Positions 31,517 to 43,640 of a stretch of DNA of 64,000 nt are shown in pieces. This DNA comes from Zhengitettix transpicula (Eukaryota > Arthropoda > Insecta > Orthoptera > Tetrigidae). How positions within the stretch are numbered: the first letter of the stretch is position 1; every line of letters begins with the position of its first letter. The stretch spans positions 10,949,087 to 11,013,086 of the forward strand of contig CM073591.1 in assembly GCA_037074705.1 (NCBI GenBank). Reading direction: 5' to 3'. Made by a program: the position numbers and the translations under genes. The notes under the pieces are model-generated. The model made no database searches. It was not told the origin of the DNA and was given only the letters and a program-made list of their open reading frames with translations.

Positions 31517-32879
31517 GAACACTAAGGAACGTAAAACTAATTTCCTACCTCAATAATAATAATAATAATAATTTTTGGGTGTTGATTTAACAGAATTTTG
31601 AAGAGCTCGCTCAGTTCCGTCCCATGTAACAGTCCCCCACAATTAATTTCACTTTCGTAATTATCTAAATTTTTAATTTTGGGCTTTTACGTCAGTTTAT
31701 AATTTTAAGGGGTTGTCACGTTATAATTGTTTAATTATCCTTTCTGTTTTAGCTTGATTATTTTTTAATTTTTTTCGTCAGTCTTCTTCTCCTTCGTAAA
31801 ATAAGTATCATAGTTGTTGTTGTTGTTGTTATTTCTTCATCTATACAAGTTTAATAAATAAGAGTTGATTGTGGTAGGCTGCATGCAGCATGACAGGGCC
31901 GCGGAGACGTCACGTGACGTCACAGCAGCAGCTCCTCCTAGAATGCGGCCGTGGTTCCTCGGAGGTTATTTACCGCTTCCGGAGGCCCTCGCCCTGGTCG
32001 TCGTCGCAGCAGCAGCAGCAGCAGCAGTTAATGAGGTCGCCACACGAACCGATTTACGAGTGGCGCCACCGTTATTTTTTTCTCCCTCTCCCCATTAAAA
32101 AGTAATTTTTCTATTTTTTTAATTTCCCCACAGTTCCCCCCCCCCGCGCGTTTTTGTTGATTGGTGGAGCGCGACGTTATTTGCATTTCATTTTCCCTCA
32201 AGGGGGGGGGGAGGAAAGACGCGGCCAACTTCCACAACCCTTAAATCTTTTACTGTGTAAATAGACTTTTACGACAGGTGTTGGCAGCAGTGCGGCCGCG
32301 TTTACGGCCATCCCCATCCACACCCCCCCCCCTTTCAGAAAACAGTCCGAAATAACCGTCGGGGCAAACGTGGATGGATCCATAAATTTCCCTCTTCGCC
32401 TCACGGACAAACAACTGCTTGCGGGGAATTTTCCTTCCGCCGTCCAGTCTGGGGGGTTTCACTTAAGAATTATCATCCTTGGTCTTTTTTTCTTCTTTTA
32501 CTCATCCGCCAGTTCTTGTCTTGTCCCTTCCTGTTAACTGTTACAAATTCTCTCTTCTTTTTTTTGTCCATCCTAATTATATGGCAATCTTAATATTTCT
32601 GAAAATATATATCAGGCTCCTTAAACATCCTTTGTATCTCTTCCTCCTTATTCCTCACTTTCACAACCACACAGCGTTTTCTCCTGTGCCTCCTTTAACA
32701 CCCTCGTCCCAGTCCCATAATACACTGTGTACAGGAAGGATCTTCAACACCACTGGCTGGATTCTTCACTGATATTACTCAACTACATAACTTCAATCTT
32801 TTTCTTAAAATCCCTGTAGTTTTATATTCCCTCTTCCGTCTCACTTTTCAACCAATCTTATTTCCGTTCCGCGTTCTTC
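31517..32879. other. Non-repetitive stretch with GC-rich island
   Basis: Bases 31860-32470 are GC-rich with CACGTGACGTCACAGCAGC, a (CAG)n run near 32008-32027 and C/G runs at 32139, 32202 and 32323. Frames overlap on both strands without splice support. It may be a regulatory or promoter-like CpG-rich region. Confidence 0.35.
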
Positions 32880-34610
32880 TATCTTTTCTGATTCGATATA
32901 TTTCATTTAATTTTTTGTTCAACTGTCTCTTTACCTCTTCTTTTTTTCTCTTCTTTTTACCCATTACTAATCCATTCCGCGTTCTTCTACCTCCCATGAT
33001 TCCATGTATTTTATATGTTGTTGCACTTTCTCTTTACCTCTTCTTTTTACTTTACCCGTTACTAATCCATTCCGCGTTCTTCTACCTCCCTTGGTTCCAT
33101 GCATTTAATTTGTTTTTCCACTTTCTCTTTACCTCTTCTTTTCTTCTCTTCTTTTTACTTCACCTATTACTAATCCATTCCGCGTTCTTCTACCTCCCTT
33201 GGTTCCATGCATTTAATTTGTTTTTCCACTTTCTCTTTACCTCTTCTTTTCTTCTCTTCTTTTTACTTCACCTATTACTAATCCATTCCGCGTTCTTCTA
33301 CCTCCCTTGGTTCCATGCATTTAATTTGTTTTTCCACTTTCTCTTTACCTCTTCTTTTCTTCTCTTCTTTTTACTTCACCTATTACTAATCCATTCCGCG
33401 TTCTTCTACCTCCCTTGATTCCATGTATTTAATTTGTTGTTGCACTTTCTCTGTACCTCTTCTTTTCTTCTCTTCTTTTTACTTTACCCGTTACTAATCC
33501 ATTCCGCGTTCTTCTACCTCCCTTGGTTCCATGCATTTAATTTGTTTTTCCACTTTCTCTTTACCTCTTCTTTTCTTCTCTTCTTTTTACTTCACCTATT
33601 ACTAATCCATTCCGCGTTCTTCTACCTCCCTTGATTCCATGTATTTAATTTGTTGTTGCACTTTCTCTGTACCTCTTCTTTTCTTTTCTTCTTTTTTCTT
33701 TACCCGTCACTAATCCATTCCGCGTTCTTCTACCTCCCATGATTCCATGTATTTAATTTGTTGTTGCACTTTTTCTTTACCTCTTCTTTTTACTTTACCC
33801 GTTACTAAGCCATTTCCTGTTCTTCTACCTCCCATGATTCCATGTATTTAATTTGTTGTTGCACTTTTTCTTTACCTCTTCTTTTTACTTTACCCGTTAC
33901 TAAGCCATTCCGCGTTCTTCTACCTCCCCAGATTCCATGTATTTAATTTGTTGTTGCACTTTCTCTTTACCTCTTCTTTTCTTCTCTTCTTTTTTCTTTA
34001 CCCGTTACTAATCCATTCCGCGTTCTTCTACCTCCCTTGATTCCATGTTCTTAATTTGTTGTTGCACTTTCTTTGTCTTTACCTCTTCTTTTTACTTTAC
34101 CCGTTACTAATCCATTTCCTGTTCTTCTACCTCCCATGATTCCATGTATTTAATTTGTTGTTGCACTTTCTCTTTACCACTTCTTTTCTTCTCATCTTTT
34201 TACTTCACCTGTTACTAATCCATTCCGCGTTCTTCTACCTCCCTTGATTCCATGTATTTAATTTGTTGTTGCACTTTTTCTTTACCTCTTCTTTTTACTT
34301 TACCCGTTACTAAGCCATTTCCTGTTCTTCTACCTCCCATGATTCCATGTATTTAATTTGTTGTTGCACTTTCTCTTTACCACTTCTTTTCTTCTCATCT
34401 TTTTACTTCACCTGTTACTAATCCATTCCGCGTTCTTCTACCTCCCTTGATTCCATGTATTTAATTTGTTGTTGCACTTTCTTTGTCTTTACCTCTTCTT
34501 TTTTCTTCACCTATTACTAATCCATTCCGCGTTCTTCTACCTCCCATGATTCCATGTATTTAATTTGTTGTTGCCCTTTCTCTGTACCTCTTCTTTTCTT
34601 CACATTTCTT
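32880..34610. repeat. 108-bp tandem array, about 16 copies
   Basis: CATTCCGCGTTCTTCTACCT recurs at 33068, 33176, 33284, 33392, 33500 and 33608, exactly 108 bp apart, then with indels of 20-25 bp. Because 108 is a multiple of three, an open frame of 167 codons with a 36-residue period appears. The indels further on destroy it, so it is not called as a gene. Confidence 0.93.
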
Positions 34611-34917
34611 TTAATTGCTTTACCCGACCTTCACAGCCGACAAACTTTTAAACAGAGAAAAGAGTAACTAAAAAAAAAAAATTTAAAGTCGTTTCGACGC
34701 GTCTTTATTTTTTCCTAACGGGTGAAAACTTTAAAACTGGAAGTGAAACGTAACAACTGAAATCAAAGATAAATACACAAGGTCCGAAGAACTTAATATA
34801 AAAAAACATAATACAACTTATTAACATTTTTCCAGTGATTGTTCTCTGATTCTTCTTTTTTTCTCGCATTCATCAAAGACACTATTAATAAGTTTTTACC
34901 TCAATACCAATGTCGCT
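34611..34917. other. Unannotated stretch
   Basis: AT-rich sequence with no recognised feature. Confidence 0.3.
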
Positions 34918-34986
34918 TATAAAATTAATTGCTCAAATTGTCTCTGCTGTTACATCGGCCCAACTAAACGATCTTTGAATAAGATT
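34918..34986 (+). pseudogene. Penelope-like GIY-YIG scar with upstream cysteines
   Basis: The plus strand reads YKINCSNCLCCYIGPTKRSL and then NKI. The Y.I.C..C...YIG.T.RSL pattern is the diagnostic entry to the GIY-YIG domain of Penelope-like elements, here with both cysteines. The frame continues but loses similarity at once. It is the best evidence that the shorter scars belong to the same family. Confidence 0.72.
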
Positions 34987-35389
34987 AATTTCTGCAACGT
35001 TGTGTGTGTGTTATTAATCAAACTAACACACTTAAGATTAATCTCAGGGCAACGGGAAGTCTTAATACGTTGTACCATTGCTTTTTATTTTAAGTTCTTC
35101 GGTCCTTATATGTTTATCTTTGATTTTAGTTCCTCGCTCCATATATTTGTTTTCTTGTCTTCAGGTATTCGCCGTTGAAACGTTCCCGATTGCGTAGAAC
35201 ACTTAATGTCGTAATTGTCTTATTATGTATTCTTATTAATGTAAATTAATTAAATTTGTTATGTTTTTTTGTAAATAAAAATTGTATGTTTTTTTCTGAA
35301 CACGTCTCTGATAAATTCAAGGTGTTTTCCTCTTTTGTTATTAAAGCAAACCATTAGTCAGTAGGAGGTTTCAGGACGGGTCTGAGGCA
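34987..35389. other. Unannotated AT-rich stretch
   Basis: A worn GTTGAAACGTTCC motif lies near 35174, preceded by TTCAGG. Nothing further is supported. Confidence 0.3.
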
Positions 35390-36370
35390 CTCTGCATGTG
35401 CTTTTGAGGACAATTTGTGGAACAACCTGCTGCGGAGGAAGTACGGGATCGCGCCGCCAGGGCTGCTCCTACTTTACGCCTCATTACAGCGTGGCGGCCG
35501 CCATAATGACGTCAGGATATTGGATGGGATGCGCGAGGAAACTCCGTAGTACTTGCAGCATCCTCCTCAGTAATGCCCAAAACAGTGTCTGTTTTCCGGG
35601 GGTGGGGGTTTGAAGTGACTGTGGCGTTCCTCCTCCTCCACCTCCTCCGCCGCGTCGCTTAGTCCAATGCTGCGTCAGTGAAGAGGAAGTGACGTCACCG
35701 CGGACGACTCTGTTACCTCTTTCCTTCCTATAGACACACACACACACGCGCGCGTAAATCTTGCGAGACTCGGCGGCTGCTAATTAAGTCGGAGGAGCAG
35801 CAGAAGACCAGGCCGGGGCCTTCGTCGGGCAGCGAAGCTTCAGGCGCCAATTACGGAACGAGTTCCTCAAAACGTCCGCTTAAATGGCTCCTTCCTTATT
35901 CCTGCTGTTTACGACCCGGGGAAATTTTCAATTACCTCAGACCCGTCGTTCTACCTGAGAAATACGACGGACCCGTCCGCGGCGCCTCGTGAATAACAAC
36001 GCGGCGCAGCAGCAGATCTTCCTCCTGCAAGTGGACGAATGGAATCTTTATACGTCGGGCAATCAAGTCCCCCAGTTTATCTTCGGCCGTTTAACTCTGC
36101 GGGCTTCCAGAGGAGTCACGGACATACATATATATACATATGTACACACGTGAGTGTCCACAACTCCCAAGGGGCGGGGGGGGGGGGGACTTATTTATTT
36201 ACTGGCACGGGGACGACGCGGACTTTGGTCCACTTACGAGGCAGATGGCGAAGGTCTCCTGCCCTCAGATCAATTCAAAGACATCGAGTCCCGTACCTAA
36301 GAGCCTAACTGCTGGGGGTCTGGCGAGTCACGGGTTCGAGTATCGTCGCTGGCAAACATTTTTATTCTGT
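35390..36370. other. GC-rich island with tRNA-3'-like end
   Basis: High-complexity DNA with TGACGTCA at about 35507 and 35690, CTAATTAAGTCGG, CCAATTACGG and CAATTACCTCAG homeodomain-type sites, and a G run at 36177-36188. CACGGGTTCGAGTATCGTCG near 36326 resembles a tRNA T-arm, but no matching acceptor strand is found upstream, so it may be the end of a tRNA-derived SINE or chance. Confidence 0.35.
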
Positions 36371-36499
36371 TCCCATTGTTAAGAAATAATTGTTTTTACC
36401 TTACAATCGGATTCATATAGGTTTTTTTAAAATTTTCTTGTTCAACACACTGTGATTATAATCATGTAAAATAGACAAATAACAGGCGCTTTTGAGTTT

Positions 36500-36700
36500 T
36501 TCAACTGGTGTTGTTCGGTTGTTTCACTATTGGCACTTGTGTTGTTCTTAGCTCCTAAAGAGAGAGAAAAGTTGCGGTTGTGTCACTCTCGGCACTTGTG
36601 TTGTTTTTTTTAGATTCTAATGAAAATAACAGTGCGGTTGTGTCACTCTTGGCTCTTTGTCTTGTTTAGATTCACATTTGGTTCCTATGTGATAGCGAAT
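36500..36700 (+). repeat. Threefold Penelope-tail-like repeat
   Basis: CGGTTGTGTCACTCTCGGCA and CTTGTGTTG recur three times at about 62-bp spacing. The motif is a variant of GCAGTTGTGTCGCTCTAGGC found in the Penelope-like tails. Confidence 0.6.
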
Positions 36701-37025
36701 TTGACGTTTCACCTGCCGACATTTTAAGAATTCAATCTCACAGAACGCTGTCTAATACGTACGTCGATGTCAGAGGCTGCAGTGCTGCCACCTGATGAAG
36801 TTGTTACTGCAGTTGGAGAAGAATGTTTGAGGAATCGCGCAAAGTTCATAAACTTTCACTTCACTGACTTATTTAAGGAGAGAAAAGTAGGAGGCTTTAC
36901 TCACCGCGCCAGCCTCGAACCTTGAGGTATACAAGATGAAAAGATGAAATTTAATTGAAGTCTAAATGAAAAAAATAACGATCGACTGAACATTAATAAT
37001 AAGAAAAAGAGAAGGAGCCAAATAC
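36701..37025. other. Unannotated stretch
   Basis: No recognised feature. Confidence 0.25.
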
Positions 37026-37100
37026 AGACTAAAGAAAAGGTGCTGAGGAGAGCCTAGAGCGACACAACGGCACTAGTCTGTTGACAAAACACGTTGATGG
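37026..37100 (-). mobile_element. Penelope-like tail, minus member of a pair
   Basis: On the minus strand: GTCAACAGACTAGTGCCGTT, GTGTCGCTCTAGGCTCTCCT, then CAGCACC. It faces away from the plus-strand copy at 37205; the hammerhead-like part is truncated. Confidence 0.5.
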
Positions 37101-37204
37101 ATTGTTTATGAGGAAGTCAGTGTCAATCATCGCGCGGAATGCGACCTGCAGTATCGTGGTGCGCTTGGAAAAGTGATTCAATTAAAACGAATCACTTCGA
37201 ATGT

Positions 37205-37312
37205 AAAGGCTTTTGAGTTTTGTCAACTGACGAGTGCAGTTGTGTCGCTCTAGGCTCTTCTTAGCACCTGAGGAAAGGAAACAAGGGTCCCAGAAACGTC
37301 GTTGTGTGGTAC
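37205..37312 (+). mobile_element. Penelope-like 3' tail with hammerhead-like motif
   Basis: CTTTTGAGTTTTGTCAACTG, GCAGTTGTGTCGCTCTAGGC, then GCACCTGAGGAAAGG and CCAGAAACGTCGTTGTG. The motif keeps CTGAGGA, GAAAC and a GUC triplet, with only a weak stem II (GG/CC). About 110 bp are shared with copies at 8.7, 41.0, 48.8 and 61.4 kb. Confidence 0.6.
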
Positions 37313-37489
37313 TTATGGTGTCCATCTTTCTTGTTATTCATTGAAGTCCTTTGTTGCAGTTCATCCACTTTAAACAGTCCGGTCACCGGCGTCAGTTTCC
37401 ATCTGAGTTTTTCCGTGACCCTCTGAACTTTCCGAAGTAAATAATGTTTAATGTGATTCACCGCCGACACTTTGATGCGTCACAATCAC

Positions 37490-37914
37490 ACGTTCGACGA
37501 CCATTTTCCTCCTTTTGAGGGTCAGTCAGCCATCTTAATCCGTTTCGAGCAGTGAAGTCCGTCGTAACTAATGACGTCCGCGGTGTTTAGCCAACTTGTT
37601 CCCGTCGTGACACGAGGCTGCCGTAGTAATCCGCCCCCCCCCCCCCGGCCCGCCACGTGTCTTCTTCAGGAGCGTGTCTGTCCCGCGGGAAACACACACA
37701 CACAGACACACCGCAAGAGGAATCAAGTACGCGATCTCCAACCCCTCCCCCCCCCTTGACTCCGGAAGTGACGCATTATGCAGTGCCCCGAGACCTTGAT
37801 GTGTTATCATGGGCATGATAAAGTGAAGCGATTAGGCTGGGGTGGGGGTAATTCAAGGGTAATAGACGGAGATCAAAGGTCAATGGGCATGGGGAAAATC
37901 TGGTAAGGAAACGA
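37490..37914. other. Unannotated stretch, C runs and (CA)n
   Basis: C runs at about 37636 and 37748 and a CA run near 37694 lie in GC-rich DNA. No gene is supported. Confidence 0.35.
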
Positions 37915-38405
37915 AAGTGCTGTTTAATACGTTGATTCTGGGTTATTCGTTCAGACTATAAGCTGTTACAAGAAAAATAGAAATTGTTTCGTTTGAAGGA
38001 AAACAGTGCCTATTCAATGGTGGAAAAAATAAAAATTCATGGGGGAAATTTAAGGAAAACTGGGAAGCGAAGTGATACTATCTCCAAATAAACGAGGACG
38101 CGTAATTTATCGTTTCCTCGAAGCCTAGAAATCCCATAAATATGCGTAATAGGAATACTTTGTATTATTTATATTTTAATAGGTGGATTCTGGGTTACTC
38201 GTTCAGACTAAAAACTGTTACAAGAAAAATTGGAAATGTTTCGTTTGGAGGAAAACAGTGCCTATTCAAGGGTGGAAAAAATAAAAATTCATGGGGGAAA
38301 TTTAAGGAAAACTGGGAAGCGAAGTGATACTATCTCCAAATAAACGAGGAAATTATTCTTACTTCGAAGCCTAAAAATCCCATAAATATGCGTAATTGGA
38401 ATACT
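37915..38405. repeat. Tandem duplication, ~240-bp unit
   Basis: TCTGGGTTA(T/C)TCGTTCAGAC occurs near 37946 and 38187. The following 160 bp, including GGAAAACAGTGCCTATTCAA, are nearly identical in both copies. Confidence 0.92.
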
Positions 38406-39258
38406 TTGTATTATTTATATATTTTTTTTAAAAAATAAAGAGCTTTTGTAAACCATATCTCTGGTTCGTGTTCTTATTGGAGTGCGCCGAAGGTTGTTAG
38501 TGGATCCTTTACAGCGGTGTGTTTCCCAACCTTGTTTAAACCAAACCCCACAAAAGGCCTCCTTATATTTTACAAAATTTAATTATTTTATAAAGAAGCC
38601 GACTTACAAGTTGGGTTTCACGGTCCGTCAATAATAATAATAATTCTGTGCATAAACAAAGTAATAATTTTGTTAAACCTATTTAACTTGAGTAGAGAAC
38701 AACAAAATTTGTAACACGGGGTTAACAAAAGGGTGGAGATAAATTAGGATTGGGATTCGTTGGAAATGCAAAAGACAAGAAATACAGCCCGTTTAAGCCG
38801 TACATTGCAGGAAATACAAGCGTGGGGGGGGGAAGGAAATATGGGATAAGCTTAAAATAATAATAATAATAGCAAACGTAACTGAATCACTTTTCCCGGC
38901 GCACCACGATACTGCAGTTCGCATTCCGCGAATATTGACGCTCATTACATCTCAAAAATAAGTAAATGTGAAGAGAATTTAGAGAGTTGTACGACAAAAA
39001 AAATTTTAGGATTATTATCATAGATGTAATTCATTCTAATATTAATTAGTTCTTAGTATTATGTGATATATACATCTGGACAATAACAACAATTTGAAGG
39101 GAAAATATAAAAACTAATAAGAAGAAGGATAGACAAATACAGACAAAATAAATACCTAAGCAACGTTTCTGCAAGCCTTGTTTTATATTCTTAATGGAGA
39201 GAATATAAAAAATTAAAAGCGTTCCTCATATTCAGTAAGGTTTATTTGTTCTCACAAC
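38406..39258. other. AT-rich unannotated stretch
   Basis: No recognised feature except short TAA runs and a G run near 38824. Confidence 0.35.
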
Positions 39259-40607
39259 GTCCAATTATTGAAATAGAGAAACTTCTGCGCTTTCAACAGC
39301 CAGCAACGTCAACGATAGCCAGAGACAACCGTTACAACAATGTAAAGAATTGCCGCAGTCATCCGTTACAACAATGTAAACAATTGCCACAGTCATTCGT
39401 TACAACAATGTAAACAATTGCCACAGTCATCCGTTACAACAATGTAAACAATTGCCACAGTCATCCGTTACAACAATGTAAACAATGGTCACAGTTATCC
39501 GTTACAACAATGTAAACAATTGCCACAGTCATCCGTTACAACAATGTAAACAATTGTCACAGTCATCCGTTACAACAATGTAAACAATTGCCACAGTCAT
39601 CCGTTACAACAATGTAAACAATGGTCACAGTCATCCGTTACAACAATGTAAACAATTGCCGCAGTCATCCGTTACAACAATGTAAACAATTGTCACAGTC
39701 ATCCGTTACAACAATGTAAACAATTGTCACAGTCATCCGTTACAACAATGTAAAGAATTGCCGCAGTCATCCGTTACAACAATGTAAACAATTGCCACAG
39801 TCATCCGTTACAACAATGTAAACAATTGCCGCAGTCATCCGTTACAACAATGTAAACAATTGTCACAGTCATCCGTTACAACAATGTAAACAATTGCCGC
39901 AGTCATCCGTTACAACAATGTAAACAATTGTCACAGTCATCCGTTACAACAATGTAAACAATTGCCACAGTCATCCGTTACAACAATGTAAACAATTGTC
40001 ACAGCCATCCGTTACAACAATGTAAATAATTGTCACAGTCATCCGTTACAACAATGTAAACAATTTCCGCAGTCATCCGTTACAACAATGTAAACAATTG
40101 CCACAGTCATCCGTTACAACAATGTAAACAATTGTCACAGTCATCCGTTACAACAATGTAAAGAATTGCCACAGTCACGCGTTACAACAATGTAAAGAAT
40201 TTCCGCAGTCATCCGTTACAACAATGTAAACAATTGCCACAGTCATCCGTTACAACAATGTAAACAATTGTCACAGTCATCCGTTACAACAATGTAAAGA
40301 ATTGCCACAGTCACGCGTTACAACAATGTAAAGAATTTCCGCAGTCATCCGTTACAACAATGTAAACAATTGCCACAGTCATCCGTTACAACAATGTAAA
40401 CAATTGTCACAGTCATCCGTTACAACAATGTAAAGAATTGCCACAGTCACGCGTTACAACAATGTAAAGAATTTCCGCAGTCATCCGTTACAACAATGTA
40501 AACAATGAAGCAGTGGCGCTTGTCATTGTTACTTTCTATGACTGTGGCTGTTGTTTACTTTGCTGACTGTTGAAAGTGCGAAAGCTTCTCTATTTCAATA
40601 ATTGGAC
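39259..40607. mobile_element. Inverted-repeat element with 34-bp satellite core
   Basis: The ends mirror each other: GTCCAATTATTGAAATAGAG starts at 39259 and its reverse complement ends at 40607. The similarity continues for about 65-85 bp (CTTTCAACAG(C/T)CAGCAA). Between them is a pure 34-bp array. There is no transposase. The architecture is the same as in the 1422-2138 element although the sequences are unrelated. Confidence 0.8.
39325..40510. repeat. 34-bp minisatellite, about 35 copies
   Basis: The unit is CCGTTACAACAATGTAAACA plus ATTGCCACAGTCAT. Variants GTCACAG, GCCGCAG and TTTCCGCAG are interspersed. A block with GCCACAGTCACGCG repeats near 40165, 40305 and 40440, a higher-order step of about 136 bp (four units). 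Confidence 0.95.
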
Positions 40608-40964
40608 GATGAAGGAATAAACAATTCTTATTCAACTTTGGTTGTATTCGGATCATTTAATAAAATAACGAGTATCATGATTTTTTTAATTGAAACCTTT
40701 AAAAATGAAAGCGACGCCCCCCCCCCACATACCCATAAAAAACAAGAAGCGGACGTAGAAAAAATGTCAGTATTAAACGGACCGGGAAGCCTTTTTCCCT
40801 GTTGCTAGCGATTGAGGAGAATCTTACAGCAGAAACAAAAGTTTAAAAATAATCTAAACAGATTCGTCAAGTGAATATACAATTTTTCCCCCCTCTAACG
40901 TAAATATAACACGTCTGATTTTGAAAAATTAATAATAAGGTAAAATAGTAAAAACAAAAGTAGG
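40608..40964. other. Unannotated stretch
   Basis: No recognised feature beyond a C run near 40717. Confidence 0.3.
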
Positions 40965-41095
40965 CACAAGAAGCTTTCGGGTTTTATCAACTGAATTCTG
41001 CAGTTGTGTCGCTCTAGGATCCTGTGTGTCCTGTTTTTTTTTCCGGGCACCACCTGAAGAAAGGAACAAGGTTTCCGGAAACGTTGTGTGATGTT
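40965..41095 (+). mobile_element. Penelope-like 3' tail with hammerhead-like motif
   Basis: GCAGTTGTGTCGCTCTAGGA is followed by CACCTGAAGAAAGGAACAAG and GTTTCCGGAAACGTTGTGTG. Box 1 CTGAAGA, stem II GGAA/TTCC, GAAAC, GUU and the CAC/GTG stem I are all legible, so this is one of the better preserved copies. Two or three unpaired bases flank stem II. Confidence 0.6.
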
Positions 41096-41302
41096 TGTAG
41101 CATCACTTCTTTTAGCCTATTTCACCTTATTATTTTATATTTTCCCTGTAAAATTAATAATTATCTTAAATAGAGTTATTTTGTTTTCTTTCCATCTTCT
41201 TTGAGTGAAGTGTTTTTAAAACAGTCAGATACAAATTATTTGGGTATTTGATATAATGTTAATTAGTGGAAATTGTAGCCCTTTCGGGTGAACGTCCATC
41301 TT

Positions 41303-41305
<3 letters not shown>

Positions 41306-41355
<50 letters not shown>
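41306..41355. repeat. (TA)n microsatellite
   Basis: About 50 bp of uninterrupted TA. Confidence 0.95.
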
Positions 41356-41357
<2 letters not shown>

Positions 41358-41428
41358 TGACCATATTGAGAAAACAAGTAAACATCAGCAAATTTTAAGT
41401 AAGAAGAAAAAAATAATTAATTAAATTT

Positions 41429-41467
41429 ACAACGTTTCATCACTTATTTTCCGTCCTCATCAGGTTC
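41429..41467 (-). ncRNA. Hammerhead-like motif, left member of divergent pair
   Basis: The minus strand reads GAACCTGATGAGGACGG, AAAATAA, GTGATGAAACGTTGT. The boxes are intact but stem II is mostly unpaired, so activity is unlikely. Confidence 0.45.
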
Positions 41468-41515
41468 AAAATTGTTTTTTTAAAAATAAAATATATTTTG
41501 ATAGACAGGTCATTC

Positions 41516-41556
41516 GAACCTGATGAGGTCACAAAATAAGTGATGAAACGTTGTTA
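41516..41556 (+). ncRNA. Hammerhead-like motif, right member of divergent pair
   Basis: The plus strand reads GAACCTGATGAGGTCAC, AAAATAA, GTGATGAAACGTTGTT. Stem II GTCAC/GTGAT has five pairs (one wobble) and stem I AAC/GTT three. It is close to the 14-kb copies. Both motifs of the pair point away from each other across 48 bp. Confidence 0.5.
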
Positions 41557-41749
41557 ATTTAATTAACAAATTTTTTTTTCATGACTTGTAATTGGCCGAT
41601 GTTTATTTACTTTACTTTTAGTCTATCTGGATAATTTTATGTCGGGAAAACTATTGAGAAAACTAATAAATAAATAAACATCGGGAAAGTTTAAGCCAGA
41701 AGGAAAAAAATAATTAATTAATTAAGTCATTTTCTGATGAGTAGAAAAG

Positions 41750-42485
41750 AACCAAAACAAGTCTCCAAGTTTATTATAACTTTATTAAAAATAAATAGTC
41801 TGAAGCCTTCAACACTCTGTCACAATTATCCTTCTTGTCTTATAATTAAAACCACATTCACTTTAGAACTAAGGTTCCCACAAGCCGAGGCCGAGGCACC
41901 TCAGCCTGTTCTGAGAGGTGTATGTTCCGGGGTCACAGACCTTGGGCATACGGTAAGAGTTGTTCGCTATTCCCATTGGAAGAATCGGCCAGCTGCCTCC
42001 TAAACTGGTCGAGGCATGGAGAAGGGAATGCTGCGTCCCCACAGCAAACTCCTCTCCCGCTATCGGAAGGGCGTGGGACAAGTACCCAATGCCCGACTTA
42101 CCTGATGCAGGTTTTTCCAAGGTTTTCCCTGCATTCCTTTAGGCGAATGCCGAGTAGGATCCTTAAAATATAGCCCGGGGGGCCCTAGTTAACCCTTGGC
42201 TACCTTCCTTTACTCTTCCGCATCCCCCCTTTCAAATCCCTTCCTATGCTATTAAAGGGGAGTTGCCACCATGTGGATTAGCCTCATGAAGCCTGTTGCC
42301 CTAAAAAAATAAAAAAACTTTAATGAAATATTAGTCACTTCTATAAAACTGTGTTCGTTAATCAACAAAGGTCTGTTTTAATGTGATTTTAATTATAAGA
42401 CAAGAAGGATGATTGTGACAGAGTGTTGAAGGCTTCAGACTATTTATTTTTAATTAAGTTATAATAAACTTGGAGACTATTTTGG
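41750..42485. mobile_element. Foldback element split by a SINE
   Basis: Bases 41754-41855 (CCAAGTTTATTATAACTTTA ... CTTGTCTTATAATTAAAA) reappear as the reverse complement at 42380-42480 with few differences. The SINE at 41866 lies in the loop. No coding sequence is present. Confidence 0.8.
41866..42309 (+). mobile_element. SINE family copy 4, 5'-truncated
   Basis: Begins at GAACTAAGGTTCCCACAAG, so about 90 bp of the 5' end are missing, and ends GCCCTAAAAAAA. Core GGCGAATGCCGAGTAGGATC. Possible short duplication ACTTTA on both sides. Confidence 0.82.
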
Positions 42486-42489
42486 GTTT

Positions 42490-43640
42490 TTTTTCTAACT
42501 CATCAACGTCTACGTCAAGAGTCCTTTTTTACCATAACGTCCTTTTCTCACTAACAAATTGGCTGGTGTTTATTATTTATTAATAATTTATTTAATTAAT
42601 GAGAAACTTTTTCACTTAAAATTCGCTTACGTTTATTATTTATTAATAATTATTTTCAATAATAATAAGTAATTTAATTAATAATATCAATAAACTTTTT
42701 TTGTGACTAAAAAATGGGCTCATGTTTATTATTTATTAATAATTAAAATAATTTTTGTAATTAATAAAGTACTTTTTGAATTAATTTGATTAATTAAAAT
42801 TAGCTAATGTTTAATACATATTAATAAATAATAACTAATTAAATTAATTAATTAATAAATACTTTTTCTGACTTTAAACTTAATTGATGTTTATTATTTA
42901 TCAGTAATTAAAATAATTTATGTATTTAATAATATTTAATTTAATTAATAAATTATATTTTGAATTAAAATTAGCTGATGTTTATTACTTGTTGATAAAT
43001 AATTTAATTTACAATAATTATTTTAATCAATTAATAATTTAATTATCTTTCTGACTTTAAAGTTGGCTGATGTTTATTATTTATCAGCAATTAAAATAAT
43101 TTATGTAATTAATAATAATTAATCTAATTAATAAATTCCTTTTTGAATTAAAATTAGCTGATGCTTATTACATGTTAATAAATAATTTAAATAATTAATG
43201 TAATCAATTAATTAATTAATTTTTTTCTGACTTTAAAATTGGCTAATGTTTATTATTTACCAGTAATTAAAATAATTTATGTAATTAATAATACTTAATG
43301 AATTCCTTTTTGAATTAAATTTAGCTGATGTTTGTTACTTGTTGATAAATAATTTAATTTACAATAATTAATTTAATCAATTAATTAATAAATTCTCTTT
43401 CTGACTTAAAAGTTGGCTAATTTTTATTATTTTTCAATAATTAATTCAATTAATAAGAACGATTTCTGACTTATAATTCGCTGTTTATTATTTATTATTA
43501 ATTAATTAAATCGGTAATATTTAATTTAATTAATAAATTCTGTTTCTGACTTTAAAATTGGCTGATGTTTATTATTTATCAATAATTAATTTAATAATTA
43601 AATTATTTCTGGGATCTAAAATTGGTTGGTGTTCATTTAT
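42490..43640. repeat. AT-rich degenerate tandem array
   Basis: GGCTGATGTTTATTATTTAT recurs roughly every 90-100 bp, alternating with AATTAGCTGATGTTTATTAC, so the real unit is a dimer of about 190-270 bp. Between them is TTAATTAA-rich DNA. Confidence 0.8.

Noticed and set aside
33000..33634. Hydrophobic repeat protein suggested by the 108-bp array
   Set aside because: The 36-residue period follows from the DNA unit; indels further along the array break the frame, and there is no coding signature.
36290..36350. tRNA gene suggested by GGGTTCGAGTATC
   Set aside because: No complementary acceptor strand or D arm lies upstream at the right distance; at best the end of a tRNA-derived SINE. The GGGTTCGAATCG at 26276 was set aside for the same reason.
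39325..40510. CRISPR-like array of 34-bp units (also 29-bp and 38-bp arrays)
   Set aside because: Units are contiguous without unique spacers, and the genome is eukaryotic.
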